From positions 3,965,877 to 4,029,876 of the forward strand of contig JAQFVV010012508.1 in the NCBI GenBank assembly GCA_028023455.1: 64,000 nt of DNA, given 5' to 3'. The stretch comes from Epiperipatus broadwayi. Lineage: Eukaryota > Onychophora > Udeonychophora > Euonychophora > Peripatidae. The position numbers were made by a program, and so were the translations under genes. The notes under the pieces were generated by a model. That model did not search any database. It was not told the origin of the DNA and saw only the letters and a list, made by a program, of their open reading frames with translations. Shown here one piece after another: positions 34,641 through 46,595 of the stretch; the first letter of the stretch is position 1; every line of letters starts with the position of its first letter.

Positions 34641-35078
34641 AGTGATTTCACAAAATTACAAAAATATTTTATGTTTGCATAATATCAAAAATTGGTAAAA
34701 TAAAATTTAGCAGGTAACTTTTAAAATTTATCGGAATTCCTCCAACAATTTAATATAGTTTGTAATAAATAAATAAATCCTCTAAAAAAAACTCTTTCGT
34801 GAGATTGTGTCTTAATCCGAAGATTTTAGGAGCTATTACTCCTTACTGCTATTGCACATGTATCAGCACGATATATATATACACAGACATATACATTTAT
34901 GTCATACACTGTTTTTCAATTAACTCTTTATTAACTTGAAAACAGTGAAAATAAATTTTAGAACTACTATCGCCCCCTTTCGATCATAATAATATTAGTC
35001 TTATAGTCTATTATTTTCCCTCTCAATTGACATGTTAATTGACTACTCAAATAAGTTATTACTTCTATAAAATTTACA

Positions 35079-35193
35079 TTTTTTTTTTTCATATGTCATA
35101 GCATCGGCCGGGTCGCGAACCCACAACCGTCTGCAACCAACTACTTGCTTGCAAGGCGGCTGCGATGACCTCTCGGCTAACAACGCTTGACAC
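35079..35193 (-). repeat. Compact tRNA-derived SINE, family D (copy 1)
   Basis: A retrotransposed tRNA-like unit flanked by AAAATTTACA (35069-35078 and 35194-35203), a 10-bp target duplication, with a T tract on the left (poly-A on the minus strand). Minus strand: TGTCAAGCGTTG (acceptor side), TAGCCGAGAGGTCA (A-box-like), CTTGCAA (anticodon-loop-like), GGGTTCGCGACCC (B-box-like T arm), GGCCGATGCTATGACA. Ends pair to extend the acceptor stem. Hardly any sequence beyond the tRNA part, unlike classical SINEs. Confidence 0.75.
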
Positions 35194-35203
35194 AAAATTT
35201 ACA

Positions 35204-35920
35204 ATTTTCTGTATATTATTTAAACAGATTGTGACGAGATTAAGATTTTATTTATTTTTTTATGATTTCTTGAGAATTCTCAGTTAATAAATTTTTTCGA
35301 TTCTTGAGAATTCTAAGATCAGCGTCTCGAGAAAAAGAAAATTTTGAACAGTGAAAAATTATGAATGGAAAGGATAAATCATTTTCAAAAAAGTTGTCAT
35401 CATTTTAATAATACAATTTTTGATATTTTCTGTTGCATTTTTTAAAATTTATACAATAAATGTATATATTTTTTGAGTTCTAAAATATTTTCAAATTGAA
35501 CTCTTTTATTTGAATCGGTGCTTTCTATCCATCTATCCGTCCTTCATATATTCTGTACACTTGAGCCTTTTAAATAAACAAGGAGATGATGTCTGCTTTA
35601 AGGTCAGGATAGACATTTAGAATACAAACATTCAATGAATTGAGCATCAAAGAAAAATGATAATTTCACTAAATAAATAAAATCGGATCAATTCTGAAAC
35701 AAAATTAGCTGCCCAAACTATGAGCAGTTAGTTTCAGGTGAACTAGTCATCTCTTGAGAGAAATTGTTACCCATCTTACGTACACCAACTCATATGTCAA
35801 AGAAAGCACTCAGTTTTTCTTTATTAACATAACCGAAGATGCAGTGAAGCTAATGTTATGATTTTTATATCCAAATTAAAACAATGAATTGATGATTTGT
35901 TACAGTGATGCGGATTCTGA
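35204..35920. other. AT-rich DNA, nothing recognised
   Basis: No gene supported. A possible splice acceptor (TTTGTTACAG at about 35904) lies just upstream of the open frame described next. Confidence 0.4.
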
Positions 35921-36295
35921 CAATCTTGGCTTAGTATAAAAAACAATTCAGTTAAAATTAGCAGTATTTGTGCATCAGATACAACCCTTCAATTAATTGG
36001 TGAAACATTTAAGCTTCAATTAAATTATGTAAAAGGTATGGTGATGGCACCTGATGAACCTAGTGCAGTGGTCATATCAGGAAAACTGCCACTAGGTGAG
36101 CTGCACCTATTTTATGATTATGCTCATAATTGGAAGTCACTTAAAAAAAAGCCAAAGGAAGCATATGAGAAATCAGAAATTGACTTTGATTCTAAAGATA
36201 TTGATTTTGAAAATGACCATGACTGTAATCAAAATTATTCAAATGTTGATGAAGATAATGCATATGATCGTATTTTTGAAGAATATTCTCTAACT
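35921..36295 (+). pseudogene. Unrecognised open frame interrupted by a hAT element
   Basis: The plus frame is open from 35921 into the transposon at 36296: about 125 codons including ICASDTTLQLIGETFKLQL, MVMAPDEPSAVVISGKLPLG and an acidic stretch KSEIDFDSKDIDFENDHD, ending NAYDRIFEEYS. Codon content and composition look more protein-like than the surroundings. It resembles part of a host gene (exon or retrocopy) more than a transposon, but I cannot name it. After the 502-bp insertion the frame is not recovered convincingly; 37255-38020 has coding-like patches in several frames with stops. Confidence 0.4.
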
Positions 36296-36797
36296 CAGGG
36301 GTGGGCAATTGTTTTGGCTCGGGGGCCGCAGATGTTAGCGGAGGGCCGCATCGGGGGCCACTTTGTGGAAGCGAAGTTTAGCAGAGGGCCGCACCTTTTT
36401 TCATGACACAATAAACACACTGCTATATTTCCCGTATTACAAAAGAAATATTTGTTTGTCCATTCTTCATTAAACACATAACATTCATCACCGATTTTAC
36501 ATTTTTTCAGAGGGTTCATGGTTTCACTAAAGTTAGAAATGTGTATATTTGCTAATGCAAAGACAAAATTGAAATTAACCAGATCAACTGGAAAAGCACT
36601 GCACATTGTATCTACACTGCACATGTGTATTGAGGTGGTCGTCCCAGTGGAAAATATGTGACGAATCTTCGGTTGCGCATGAGAAGGAAATCTTAGTTGA
36701 AGGTGGATTTTTGTGATTGTCTTGGCAGGTTGCATAAAAACTCTTAGCAGGCCGCATGTGACCCACAGACCCACAGGCTACTAGTTTCCCATCCCTG
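36296..36797. mobile_element. Non-autonomous hAT element (502 bp)
   Basis: Left end CAGGGGTGGGCAA and the reverse complement of the right end, CAGGGATGGGAAA, match at 11 of 13 bases. The flanks CTCTAACT (36288-36295) and CTCTAATC (36798-36805) form an 8-bp target duplication with the last two bases transposed. The interior has the GGGCCGCA-rich subterminal repeats common in hAT elements with this terminus. The 159-codon minus-strand open frame over it has no transposase motifs. Confidence 0.8.
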
Positions 36798-36964
36798 CTC
36801 TAATCAGTGATTTGTGTGTTTTGAAATAAAAAAAATTTGACAAATCATAATACTCTTTAAAAAAATTATCTGTAAAATAATTTATATTACAAAATATATA
36901 ATGGATGGAGTAAAAGGGAGTTAAAAATGAACTCTTGTTATTTTTGGTTTTAAACCACTAAATA

Positions 36965-37254
36965 TCACATGATCACCATTTCTTATGATTGCTCATAACT
37001 GTTATAAACAGGCAAAACTCTCCATACAGTAGAGCCAGTCAGTGCAAGCCAGAGTAATCAATGGATGCCAGAAGGCTTATGCATAAAATCCCTATCTAAT
37101 GCCTACTCATCCAATATCCCCAGCCAAGCCAGAAACTAGTCTGGGGATATTGGATGAGTATGTACTAGATAGGGATTTTATGCACAAGCCTTCTGGCATC
37201 CATTGATTACTCTGATTTGCACTGAGTGGCACTACTGTATGGAGAGTTTGCCTG
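36965..37254 (+). repeat. Foldback element, family M (copy 5)
   Basis: Starts TCACATGATCACCATTTC. Left arm AAACAGGCAAAACTCTCC through GGATGCCAGAAGGCTTATGC and CCTACTCATCCAATATCCCC; right arm mirrors back to GGAGAGTTTGCCTG. The centre (37118-37135) keeps GCCAGAAACTAGTCTGGGGA but lacks CTGATGA, so the hammerhead-like core is cut in half by a central deletion. Confidence 0.8.
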
Positions 37255-38261
37255 CTTTACTTTTGGTTTGTTGTGCAAGATGGAACAATTTATAAATTGT
37301 GGGCAGAACGATTTTTAAGGCTGATTGATCCCACTACAAAAACTTTACTAAAATTGAATATGAGTAGTTTCTGGAGGCCAGAAAACATAGATACACCTAA
37401 ACACAAAATTTCATTCAAGTCACAAAGATACTAAATTTCTAACTATTGAAAAGATATTGAATTTTTTTCTTTAACACTCTTAAACATGAAAATTTAACAT
37501 TAAGAAAAGACAATGATGAACTGAAGATTCAAATAGTAAATGGGGGGAATGTTTCGACTGTTTTACTATTAATTTTTCTTCAAAATCCTAATAGTTTAAA
37601 TAAATGAGATGATAATTTTCTCTTCACCAAAATCGGATATTGATTTATCTAAATCCAATATATAAAGATTGTTCTGAAATAATGACGCAGATCTTTTAGA
37701 ATATTACAATTCTGATGTAAATATGATAATAATAACCAGAATCAATGAATGCTATAGTAAGTTCAAAACAATCATTGGAAGAATTAATACAGGCTAGTTT
37801 AAACACCATTAATCTGTAACTAATAATCATTCATTTTTCACAAAAGAATTTAATTTATTAGAAGTAACTGATGAAATGATATAAAATTTAGAAAGTTTAA
37901 AATCAGATGTGATAACAAATCTGTGTCAATATAAACAAAAGGGATTATTGAATTTCAGACTACTGTATATTCTATCTGAAAATAGAAACTTAGTTGAAAA
38001 ATTCTTTGATTAATATTTTATGTTTTTTTTTAAACATTTTTTTTTTTTAATAAAAGGTATAAACTATAATATTCTTTCCATTTAAATAATTTTACTGATA
38101 AATCTACTAAATATATTTTTATATAAAGAATTGTGATACATTTACATTTCTACATATGGATCTTTGATCAATATATATATTTTTAATGACAGAAATAGAG
38201 TATAAGATTGTTAAATCAAAAAATTTATATTTTATTTTTTTATTATTTATTTTTAAATAAA
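37255..38261. other. Coding-like debris, unrecognised
   Basis: Translations in different frames give patches such as SSFWRPENIDTPKHKISFKS and EFNLLEVTDEMI with stops between. It may continue the broken reading frame at 35921-36295, but no domain could be named. The last part is AT-rich. Confidence 0.25.
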
Positions 38262-38365
38262 CAATATCAGTATCATTTACAATCAACAATCTCAATTTGT
38301 TGTCAAGGTGACCTCTTTATCACTAAAGGTGGAAATCCGCTTTTATCTATGGTCCAATATGTTTA
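38262..38365 (+). repeat. Dispersed repeat, family R (copy 3)
   Basis: CAGTATCATTTACAATCAAC, AATTTGTTGTCAAGGTGACC, CACTAAAGGTGGAAATCC and TTTATCTATGGTCCAATATG in the family order. Confidence 0.55.
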
Positions 38366-38546
38366 TGTAGAAACTAAAGATTGCAACTTTATTCTAGAGA
38401 GTGAAAGTATTAATACAACAACCTGCTCTGAAAGCAGACTAACAATCGATTATAACTTTCAAATTGCACTCCAACTATGTACTACTGAGATAATATAGCT
38501 AATAATGTTCAAGGCTAGGTGAATATTCAATGTAAATACATGAAAA

Positions 38547-38690
38547 AAGTCAACACTTAAACAATACCAATATCATTAATAATCACTAATCTTAATCTGT
38601 TGTTATGGCAAATTCCTTTAATCAATAAAGGTGGAAATCCACCTTTATCTGAGATCTACTTTTATTTATGAATTAGTATGTTTATATAGA
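38547..38690 (+). repeat. Dispersed repeat, family R (copy 4)
   Basis: GTCAACACTTAAACAATACC, AATCTTAATCTGTTGTTATG, CAATAAAGGTGGAAATCCAC and GAATTAGTATGTTTATATAG. Same orientation as the copy at 38.26 kb, about 285 bp away. Confidence 0.55.
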
Positions 38691-39124
38691 CAAGATTTTT
38701 TTATATTAATGCATTTGCAAAGGAAGTTTTTGAAATTAATGATGTATCTTTTATTATATATTTTGTTTTTGATAATATAAAATAAAATTTTCAAATTTAT
38801 GAGAAAATCAAGCCAAAAATGCATATCTATGTCTTGATCTTTTACTTTTTTGCCTTTCACTATCTCACGATTTTTGTTTTTTTTTTAGTAACTACTCTTT
38901 ATGCTACTCTTATGTTTTAAAAGCTTGTGAGACCACTACTCTCAATTTATATATATATAACTATAAATAGGAAAATTAATAGTCAACAAAATATCACATG
39001 ACTCAATTTTTAAGCTTGTAAATAAAAAATAAAGAGCTCTGCTAATTTGCTCTAACAAGCTTTATTGATAAATGCTAGCTAAACAAAGAATTTAAAAATC
39101 TCTATCTTGAAAACCATTCCCTAG
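38691..39124. other. AT-rich DNA, nothing recognised
   Basis: No gene or repeat supported. Confidence 0.5.
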
Positions 39125-39340
39125 CCTCAAGTGAGGCGCTGCTGTAGTTTCACACACTAGATCTACTAGAAGATATTTAGGTGTCTAAAAATTTTCTACT
39201 TTTTTAAAAAAAAAAAAAATTTCTTAGCTAAAAAGATACATGAATAAAAGCGTCTGTATAAACTTGAGTTTTGACTTAAATACTGATGCTAGACATTATT
39301 ATCTCTTTATACAAGTGAAGCTGAGGGGTATTTCATTTTC

Positions 39341-42300
39341 TTAGGACAGGTTGACACCAGCCCAGGATTCAGTGTGTAATCTATTGGGTGCCAGAAGTTG
39401 ATCTCTGTCATGAAAATTTGTCAAAATTTTGATATAGGTGCCTTTAACATTATTATCTGAGCACTGGAAGATGTGCTCACACCTGGTGAGCCAGAGTACA
39501 AATGTAAGGAATATGGACATTTTGATGGTGGAAAAAACTCCTGCCTTGACAGCATTTTCGATACAGAGGGAGTATCTGTGGTCAAAGGATACCTGTTGGT
39601 AGATGTAGGATCTTAGTGAGCTTAAATAAGGACAGAAATACAAAAGATGTGTAATAGTTTTGTCTGCAGTTGAGCACAGCTGACATAGCGTATTGAGCTT
39701 GGAGAATCCTCTTCTTGTGACCAAGAAGCAATTGTTGAGAGGCAGTGAGGTTTGGGTATCTTAATTTATACATCTGCCAATATGTTTTCTTTCCATCTAA
39801 AATAGGTTTTGTTAATGTTATCATATTAGTGATGTGTTTCCATAGCTCTGTCAGCCACTTGCTACAAAATGGTGGTGGGGTATCCGTTGGATTTACTGGA
39901 ATAAATGGTTCTTGTTCCAGGTATCCGTGATATGTGGATCTTAGACACGCACATTGCTTTCTGAAGGAAAAGTGTGGATACGGAATGGAGGCCTAACCCA
40001 TTCATGTCCTGTGGCATATACATTTTGAATATACTTATGGCAACTACTTTGCCTTTCCATAGAAGCCTGGAGCATAATGAGTTCATTGCAGTTTCAAAAG
40101 TCTTAGTAGGCCTAATTACTGGAAGAAAATAGTTAAACCTGGGAAAAATTAACATGTTCAATAGGGATGTTTTCCCAGGCAGTGATAGGGTAACTCTGGA
40201 AAGTGAGGTTACAATTTTGCGAGTTTTTTCTAGTATTGAGTTTGTTATTTCTTTAGTCATGGCTAACGTTGACTTTGATATGGGAAACACCAGAAATTTT
40301 TGAGGTTGGGATGTGAAGATAGAAGGTATTACTGATCCTGTTGTGATCTTCCACATTGAGGATTTGTCATAGTTGATTTTCAGGTTTAATTTTTTGACGT
40401 GCTTGTTGATAATTTGCATGAGAGGCAGAAAAAAACTTTTGTTCTGGCAGAAAGATCGATATATCATCAACATAGGAGATGGGATGTACCTGATGCTTTA
40501 ATACAGGGATGTATATGCTGGGCATGCTGCCTTCAATTTCTGTTAGGAGGGGGTTAATGTAGGAGATGAAACAGAGAGTGGCCAATGGTGATCCTTGTGG
40601 GATCGACAGATGAGGTCTGATGCCCTCAGATATTCGTCCATCTAGAGAGGTGAAACAGGAGAGGTTGAATAGATTTCCTATGATATTTGTAAAAAAACTC
40701 AGGCACTTAGTATTCTTTCAATGTTTGAATTAGTAATGATGGGACAACAGAATCGAATGCAGATGCGAAGTCGAATTGTATGACTAGTGGTTTTGTCTTT
40801 CTGCGTAACCTGACATGTTCTGTTATGAGCATGAATCATTGTACTGTGTCTAATGTGGAGGCACCTTTCCTCGAAAATTGGTATTTGGAGATGTGCAGGT
40901 AGAGTTGTTCTTGGATTCTGTCTTTCACTATTGATTCAACAATTTTAATAAGAAGTGGGATCATGGAAATGGGCCAAAGGTTTAATAAGCTGGAGGATTT
41001 ATTTGTTTTTTTTAAAATAGTACTAAGGCTACCGGGTAAATGTCTGGAATGTCCTGAAAGTCACCTGCCAGTATTTCAATCGTCTTGCGCATGATGGGGG
41101 TGGTAAACTGACTCAAATGTAGAAGTACAAATCTAGGGATTCCATGAAGTCTGGGGTGTGTACTTTCCAGATATAATTGCAGTTTTGAGATGATTTGTGC
41201 TTCTGTGATGTTATGCTCAAGGTTGTTGCTTGAAGCTTTCCATGTTTTGCCGGTTGCATGCTGTTTGCTCTGTAATTTGGTGGTGAAGTGATTGTATATT
41301 TTCCCAAGCATTTCTGGACTGCAAAAAAGATTGTGATCAATTTCAATCATGGTGGGGGTTGGCCACTTAGTGGAGCCTAAAGCCCACCTGATGTAGCTAC
41401 GTGTCCAGTTGTGCTGATTAGATAAGAAAATCCTAGACATTTTGGTTGCGATGTAGTGCGCCAAAACCTTCTGTTTCTCATAGTATTGCACTTTTAGATC
41501 CATAATATCATGTGTACTGACATCTGTATGTGGGAGTGTGTTGAGTCTATTGCTGATGGATTCAAGGTCTTTTAGCAATTGATTGGGACCTTTGGTTGTT
41601 CTGGTGTGGAAATCTATTAGTGAGCTCAAAATTCCAATGAGTGATGGCCAAGCCTGAAGTGGAGGTAAGGCAAGCACATGTATTTTATTTAGTAGAATAT
41701 AAGCCTCGGAAAAAATTCACTCAGGAGTGTTAGATTTATTTAAAAGTCAAATTGTGCACCTATAGTTTGAGTGATTTGTTATGGAAGAGTCTACTTGAAG
41801 GTTAATAAGTATGGCTAGGTGATCAGTGAAGGGAACAAACTGTAATTTGGTGTTAATATTGAAATGTAGCTCAGGAGAGTAATAAAGAAGGTCGATTAAA
41901 GACCTTCTATGGAGTGTATAAAGGGAGAAGGACTCCGGTGGGAAGAAGCCTTCTCCACAGAGAAGCACTCTATTGATTAGGTGAAGATATTTAGTGTTGA
42001 ACTGATCGTAGGACATATTGTAATCTTTAAAGCAGATTATGGGCAAGGCATCTGAGGATAATAGGGAATTTATTTTGAGTATCACTGAGAGAACTAATGT
42101 GGGGTTGTTTTGGATGTATAAATATATTATGTTTATTGAGTTATTACCGATCAAGAGATTAGTGATTACAAGTTCTTTACTAAGATGTAGAATTCTGAAT
42201 CCATTGAGAGGAAGATTTTTACTTATGAAGAAAGCTATGCCAGATGACACAGAGGTGGGTGGAGCATGATGGAAAAAAAACCATATTGTTGCATCATTTG

Positions 42301-42450
42301 AACTATTTGATAGTTAGATTGTAGATGTAATTTTGTCTCGGAGAAGCAAGCAATGCATAATTTTGTTTTTTGAAGCCATCTCTGAACTGCACGAACACGA
42401 TCAAGGGAGTTAAAACCCCTGACGTTGATACCTCCTATTTTGAGCAACAT
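39341..42450 (-). pseudogene. LINE ORF2: endonuclease + reverse transcriptase, decayed
   Basis: The ORF2 product nicks target DNA and copies the element RNA. Read across frames: GINVRGFNSLDRVRAVQRWL and CFSETKLH at the N-terminus (42450-42235; catalytic Asn and Glu positions kept), ICFKDYNM (normally GDFN, here KDYN), SLIDLLYYSP and FTDHLAILINL (for SDH) in 42250-41747. A charged linker and early reverse transcriptase occupy 41677-41012. YVDDISIFL near 40475 is the catalytic box (Asp-Asp present), then NLKINYDKSSMWK. CQLCSTADKTITHLLYFCP near 39670 is the C-terminal CCHC finger. At least five frame changes and several stops make it inactive. Confidence 0.85.
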
Positions 42451-42489
42451 TATTAAATTGATACATAAGAATTTGGCAGTGACTTGTGT

Positions 42490-44928
42490 TTAATGATCTG
42501 AGATATTATGCTCAATAAGGACTTGTTCATCCAGGTGATGAAGTTCTCGTCCTTGATCTTCGGGAACCAGAGGTACTGCATTTGTTGGAAATGTTGCTTG
42601 TTTCTTTGTTGCTGTGAGTAGGTTTTGTTTGAAATTCAAATCTGATTGGGAGATTGTGCCAGTAGACATATCTAGTGAGGGATTTTCTTGATTGAGTTGT
42701 GTTTCCATTGTTCGTGATTTTTTATTTTATTTTTTACTTCTGGGATGAGGTGCTTTTATTAACACAGTTTGTGATTGCTTTATTTCTAAATCTGATTCTG
42801 GTGCTGAATTACTAGCGTCTTCTAAGTGTGAACTAGAAGATTCTATTGACTTTCTTTTATTATTTGTTGCATTATTATCAGAGTGAGTTATTTGGGGGCC
42901 AAACAGTTGAGTAGTTAAAAACGCCTCATCCGCTGTGTTTTGAAGATGTGTTTTTTCTTTGCGATTGTTTTCATGAGTAAGTTCATGTGTGAGATGATTT
43001 TGTACGTTCTTTTCTGTTTGTAGCACATCATCACGGTTGTTATGGGTGTTGTTGATGGTTTCTTTAGCTGCTTCTTGTTTCTTTGGGTGGTCTATGTCCA
43101 TTTGTGTTTCAATTATTGAATTTTCTATTTGATATGTGTAGCTGTTGGAATTGGAGTGACAGAAAATTGTTGGATTTTGGGTAGTTGAGATGCATTTGTG
43201 GTTTTTTTTGTCTTTTTAATACTGCATGTATCGCATATTCTTTTAGGACATGCTTTGAATAAATGTATTCTCTCTTTGCAGAAAAAGCACTGAGGTTGCA
43301 CTCCACAAATGGAGATATAGAGTGGACATTTCCTCTCATCTAATGTGGATGGGATATCGAGAGGGGTGAATCCTTTGTGCATTTTGATTGTAAATGCTAT
43401 GTTATTTGAGGGAAGTTCAAGGTCTGCTCTTTTCTCAATCAAGTATTTAAAACTGGTGATGACTCCATATTTGGAAAGGAGCCTTTGTAGATCTAGTTCA
43501 GTGAAATTAAAATAGCAGTTTCGGGCAAGTCCGAAGGCTATTCTTGGACGATTCATTTCAATTTTTATCAGGTATCTTTGATTTAGGTAGAGTTGGGATC
43601 TTTTGAATATTTCCTTCTGGATGAGATTATGAAACTCTACTATGAAATAACGACGGTTGGGGTGGTGATAGACTCTTTTGATAGCCTCACCTAGTTGTAG
43701 GTTTTTTTAATAATTGAAAGAATTCATCAATAGGAAAAGTAAACAAATTGCAATTGTCATTTGTTGTGCTAAGTATTAATGTGTTTTCATTATGATAGTT
43801 CTGAAAAGAATTGAGTAAAAGAGGAGGGATTCTTGAATTGAACTCCTGATTTATTGCTTCATAATTTTTGAGTGGTTCCTGTGAGGCCAATTGTTTGAAT
43901 TGAAAATTGATTTCTTCGTTTAATGGTGTGCTATTTTCTTCATCAATGAGGTCAAGGATATCATAATGTTGTGGCTTCTCTTTTGTGTTTGTTTTTTGAG
44001 AGTTTGATGTGTTATTATTTAATGCTAAGGCATAGATTTTTATGTTAGCTCGACTGGATTCTATCACCTTAGTTTGCAATTGAGTGTGCATTGAGAACAT
44101 TTGATTAGAAACTGTATTATTATTATAGATGAGTGTTTTTGTCTTTATTGTTTGAGCTAATGGGAGGAAAATCTGTTTTAAAAGTGTTCAGAGCCGATTG
44201 AAGTTGTAGTGCTTGATTTGGGATATTACTTTTGCTGTGATTTATATCATTATTTGAGTTGAGTTCTTATGTTGATTTTTCTTGAGTAAATTGTTTTGAT
44301 GTTTTGTTTCCCTCAGCATGTGACTGAGATAGTAGGTTAACATTTAATTCTTCAGTATTGTGCTCCAATGCTTGGTCAAAATCGGTTTTTTGGCTTAAAA
44401 ACTTTTTGTTTTGGTGTTCAGTGGCTGGTTCCTGTGAAGCGCCACCTGCATTTTTAGAAATTTTAAAATTACCGGAACGATGTTCTGGGATCAGTTTTTT
44501 GATTATGGTGGGTTGTTTTTACCATAGTTATTTAGATTTAGACTATTTTTAGACATAGTTTCTTGTGCGGGATTGCAATTTACATCATTGTTAAAAGAAG
44601 CCGTGTTTATTTCTGATTTGGAGAAGTTTTCAGATAGATCGGTAAGATCGTTACTTTTTCTTGATTTTGAAATGCCAACATTTTTTTGCTTTTGAGTTAT
44701 TAAAGTTTCTTTTTGTTTTTCCGAGCTGGTATCTAATGTTTTATGACTATTTATATCTGTTTCATCATTATCTGAGAGTTTACTAAGCCTATATCTGTTT
44801 TTCTCCTCATCCTCACGAGGGCTTTTAACAAGCTTAACTGAGGTTTGCTTTACGTTCTCACTGCTTTTAGATGTAGTAGAACTTGGCCTAAGGTTTTGAG
44901 AGTCCAGAAGCTTGAATCTTCTGCTCAT
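42490..44928 (-). pseudogene. LINE ORF1 with zinc knuckle, decayed
   Basis: ORF1 products bind the element RNA. From ATG at 44928 (MSRRFKLLDSQNLRP) there is a long Ser/Lys/Asn-rich, probably disordered N-terminus (44928-43687 in pieces). It is followed by MNRPRIAFGLARNC and SKYGVITSFKYLIEK (43556 on), which looks like a nucleic-acid-binding domain. Next come CFFCKERIHLFKAC (CX2CX4HX4C knuckle, near 43290) and CPKRICDTC. A further Asn/Gln/His-rich tail runs to 42490. Five open pieces are separated by frame changes. The upstream position and knuckle define it as ORF1. Confidence 0.7.
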
Positions 44929-45164
44929 TTTGTTAACTAATTAGGTTAACACACACACAAAAAAAAAGCTTACCTTAACTTGATTGAAGTAAGAATTTGA
45001 TTAAAATAAAATTTTTTTTAATTTTATTACTAGCTGATGTGCAATAGAAATGTTCAGTTAGCGCCATCTGTACTACTAATAAAAAAATTTCTACTTAACA
45101 GTTAACTTTTAGATAATTGCTGTCTTTGGCTTGGTATTTTTAGATCCTAGCGCCCCACTTGAGG

Positions 45165-45940
45165 AAAATTAATATTTATTTAAATTTTCAGCACAATTCG
45201 GATGCTTTAAAAAAATAACTTTTGTAATGAGGAAAATTGTTGCTTTTTTTTTTTGGGACATTTTGTGATTGCAGTTGCTATTATTGTAGTTTGAATTTAT
45301 ATTTTATTAGATTTTATTTGATATTTTTTATAATTATGAATTCAGAATATTGCTGACGTTTCATTCATTGAATTAAATCTTTTTTTTTTTCACATTAGGT
45401 ATCTATCACTCATCATTTTTATCACTGGTTAAACATCTTGGGACAAATATTTTTCATAATTCCAAATATTGTTTATCATCTTTCTTTTTTTTTTTTTTTA
45501 TAAATTTAGTTCAGCTTTAATAACATCTATAAATATATAACTTTGTTTTTTCAATTCATTGCTTAAGAATTGTAGGATTAAAATATCACTATGAATAAGA
45601 TGTATGTACCATATAATAAATCATTATTTCAGATTCCCCCTCCCCAACAAAAATTGAATTATTAAAAAAAAAAAAAAATCTTTTTTACAGCTAACAAATG
45701 AAATTAAAAAAAATTTCGTATAAAATCTAATAATTTATTAAATGTAATTAGATTAAACACATTAAAAAAAAATTAAATCTTTTATATATTTTTTTTCATT
45801 TGAATTAAAATATTTTTTAATCACATTATTTTTCAAAGTCATTCATTGATAAGACTGCATAAGCAGTAAATTGATAAAGATGTTATTATACATCAACCAA
45901 TTTCCACATCAATCATACTTACAACGAAAAGTTATTAGAA
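45165..45940. other. AT-rich DNA, nothing recognised
   Basis: Homopolymer T and A runs. No gene or repeat supported. Confidence 0.5.
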
Positions 45941-46150
45941 GAGATTTGAATTCAGCTTTTAAGCTCCCTACAGTTATACACTCCATCTTATACAACCGAT
46001 ACACATGACCATATACGAAATACGTATATTGGAGAACATTTATCTTTTTCACATGTATGTGGTCATGTGTATCGGTGGAATGCATAGCTGTAGGGAGCTT
46101 GAAAGTCTGAGTTCAAGTCCCTTCTAATTACGTTAAGTTCAGTATAGACA
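45941..46150. repeat. Inverted pair of SINE-S copies
   Basis: Left arm (minus copy): GATTTGAATTCAGCTTTTAA, GCTCCCTACAGTTATACACT and CCGATACACATGACCATATA. Right arm (plus copy): ATCTTTTTCACATGTATGTG, GTCATGTGTATCGGTGGAA, TAGCTGTAGGGAGCTTGAAA and GTCTGAGTTCAAGTCC. They meet at about 46018 near ACGAAATACGTAT, giving a foldback of about 210 bp. Confidence 0.7.
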
Positions 46151-46424
46151 ATATACTTGTTTAAATGAAAAATGATGAAACTTTTTGAATAAAAAATTTA
46201 AAAATAAAATTCACAATATGAAGTATAAATAACGCCTACGTGATTAAAAACAATTGCATATGAACATTTAAAACTGTTTTTGATATAATTTTTATATACG
46301 TTTTTTCCAAATGATCATTAGCTATCCAATATTGCTCGGTAATTAAGTGGGGAATTATTTTTATATTTAGTTAAAGTAAGGAAGTGAACTTGTTAAAATC
46401 CTTGCTCTTATTAAATAGTAGATA

Positions 46425-46495
46425 TAATTAGAAGGGGATTCGAACCCAGACATTCAAACTCCCTACCGCAATCCACTCTATCCAATATAGTTTAC
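46425..46495 (-). repeat. SINE-S 3' fragment
   Basis: TAATTAGAAGGGGATTCGAA, CCCAGACATTCAAACTCCCT and CCACTCTATCCAATATAG match the 3' part of family S on the minus strand. Confidence 0.55.
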
Positions 46496-46595
46496 CAGGT
46501 TTCTCGACTTTTATATAATCTTAAAAACCAAGAACTTCGCCTGTTTTTATATAAATAACGAATAAATGTATAATTTTTTATCATACTATTATTGT

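Larger units (their letters stand above)
39125..45164 (-). mobile_element. Tx1/L1-like LINE, near full length, inactive
   Basis: A two-ORF non-LTR retrotransposon on the minus strand: ORF1 (42490-44928) with a zinc knuckle, then ORF2 (39341-42450) with endonuclease, reverse transcriptase and a C-terminal zinc finger. Order, spacing and the roughly 5.6-kb coding span fit L1-group elements of the Tx1 branch; the branch is inferred. The outer limits given are a pair of inverted 16-mers, CCTCAAGTGAGGCGCT (39125-39140) and AGCGCCCCACTTGAGG (45149-45164), matching at 15 of 16 bases. Their role is unknown, and true element ends may lie a little inside. No target duplication found. Confidence 0.7.

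Noticed and set aside
35921-36295. Possible resemblance to an autophagy (ATG2-type) lipid-transfer protein segment
   Set aside because: Only a Cys-Ser-Asp-x-x-x-Leu-like pattern suggested it. Too short and unspecific to name the gene.
36295-36774. 159-codon minus-strand frame over the 502-bp hAT element
   Set aside because: It has no transposase or other domain and lies within a non-autonomous element with repeated GGGCCGC-type ends.
38038-38051. Poly-A/T runs as possible retrocopy tails
   Set aside because: Such runs occur every few hundred bases in this AT-rich window and, without target duplications, are not evidence of retroposition.
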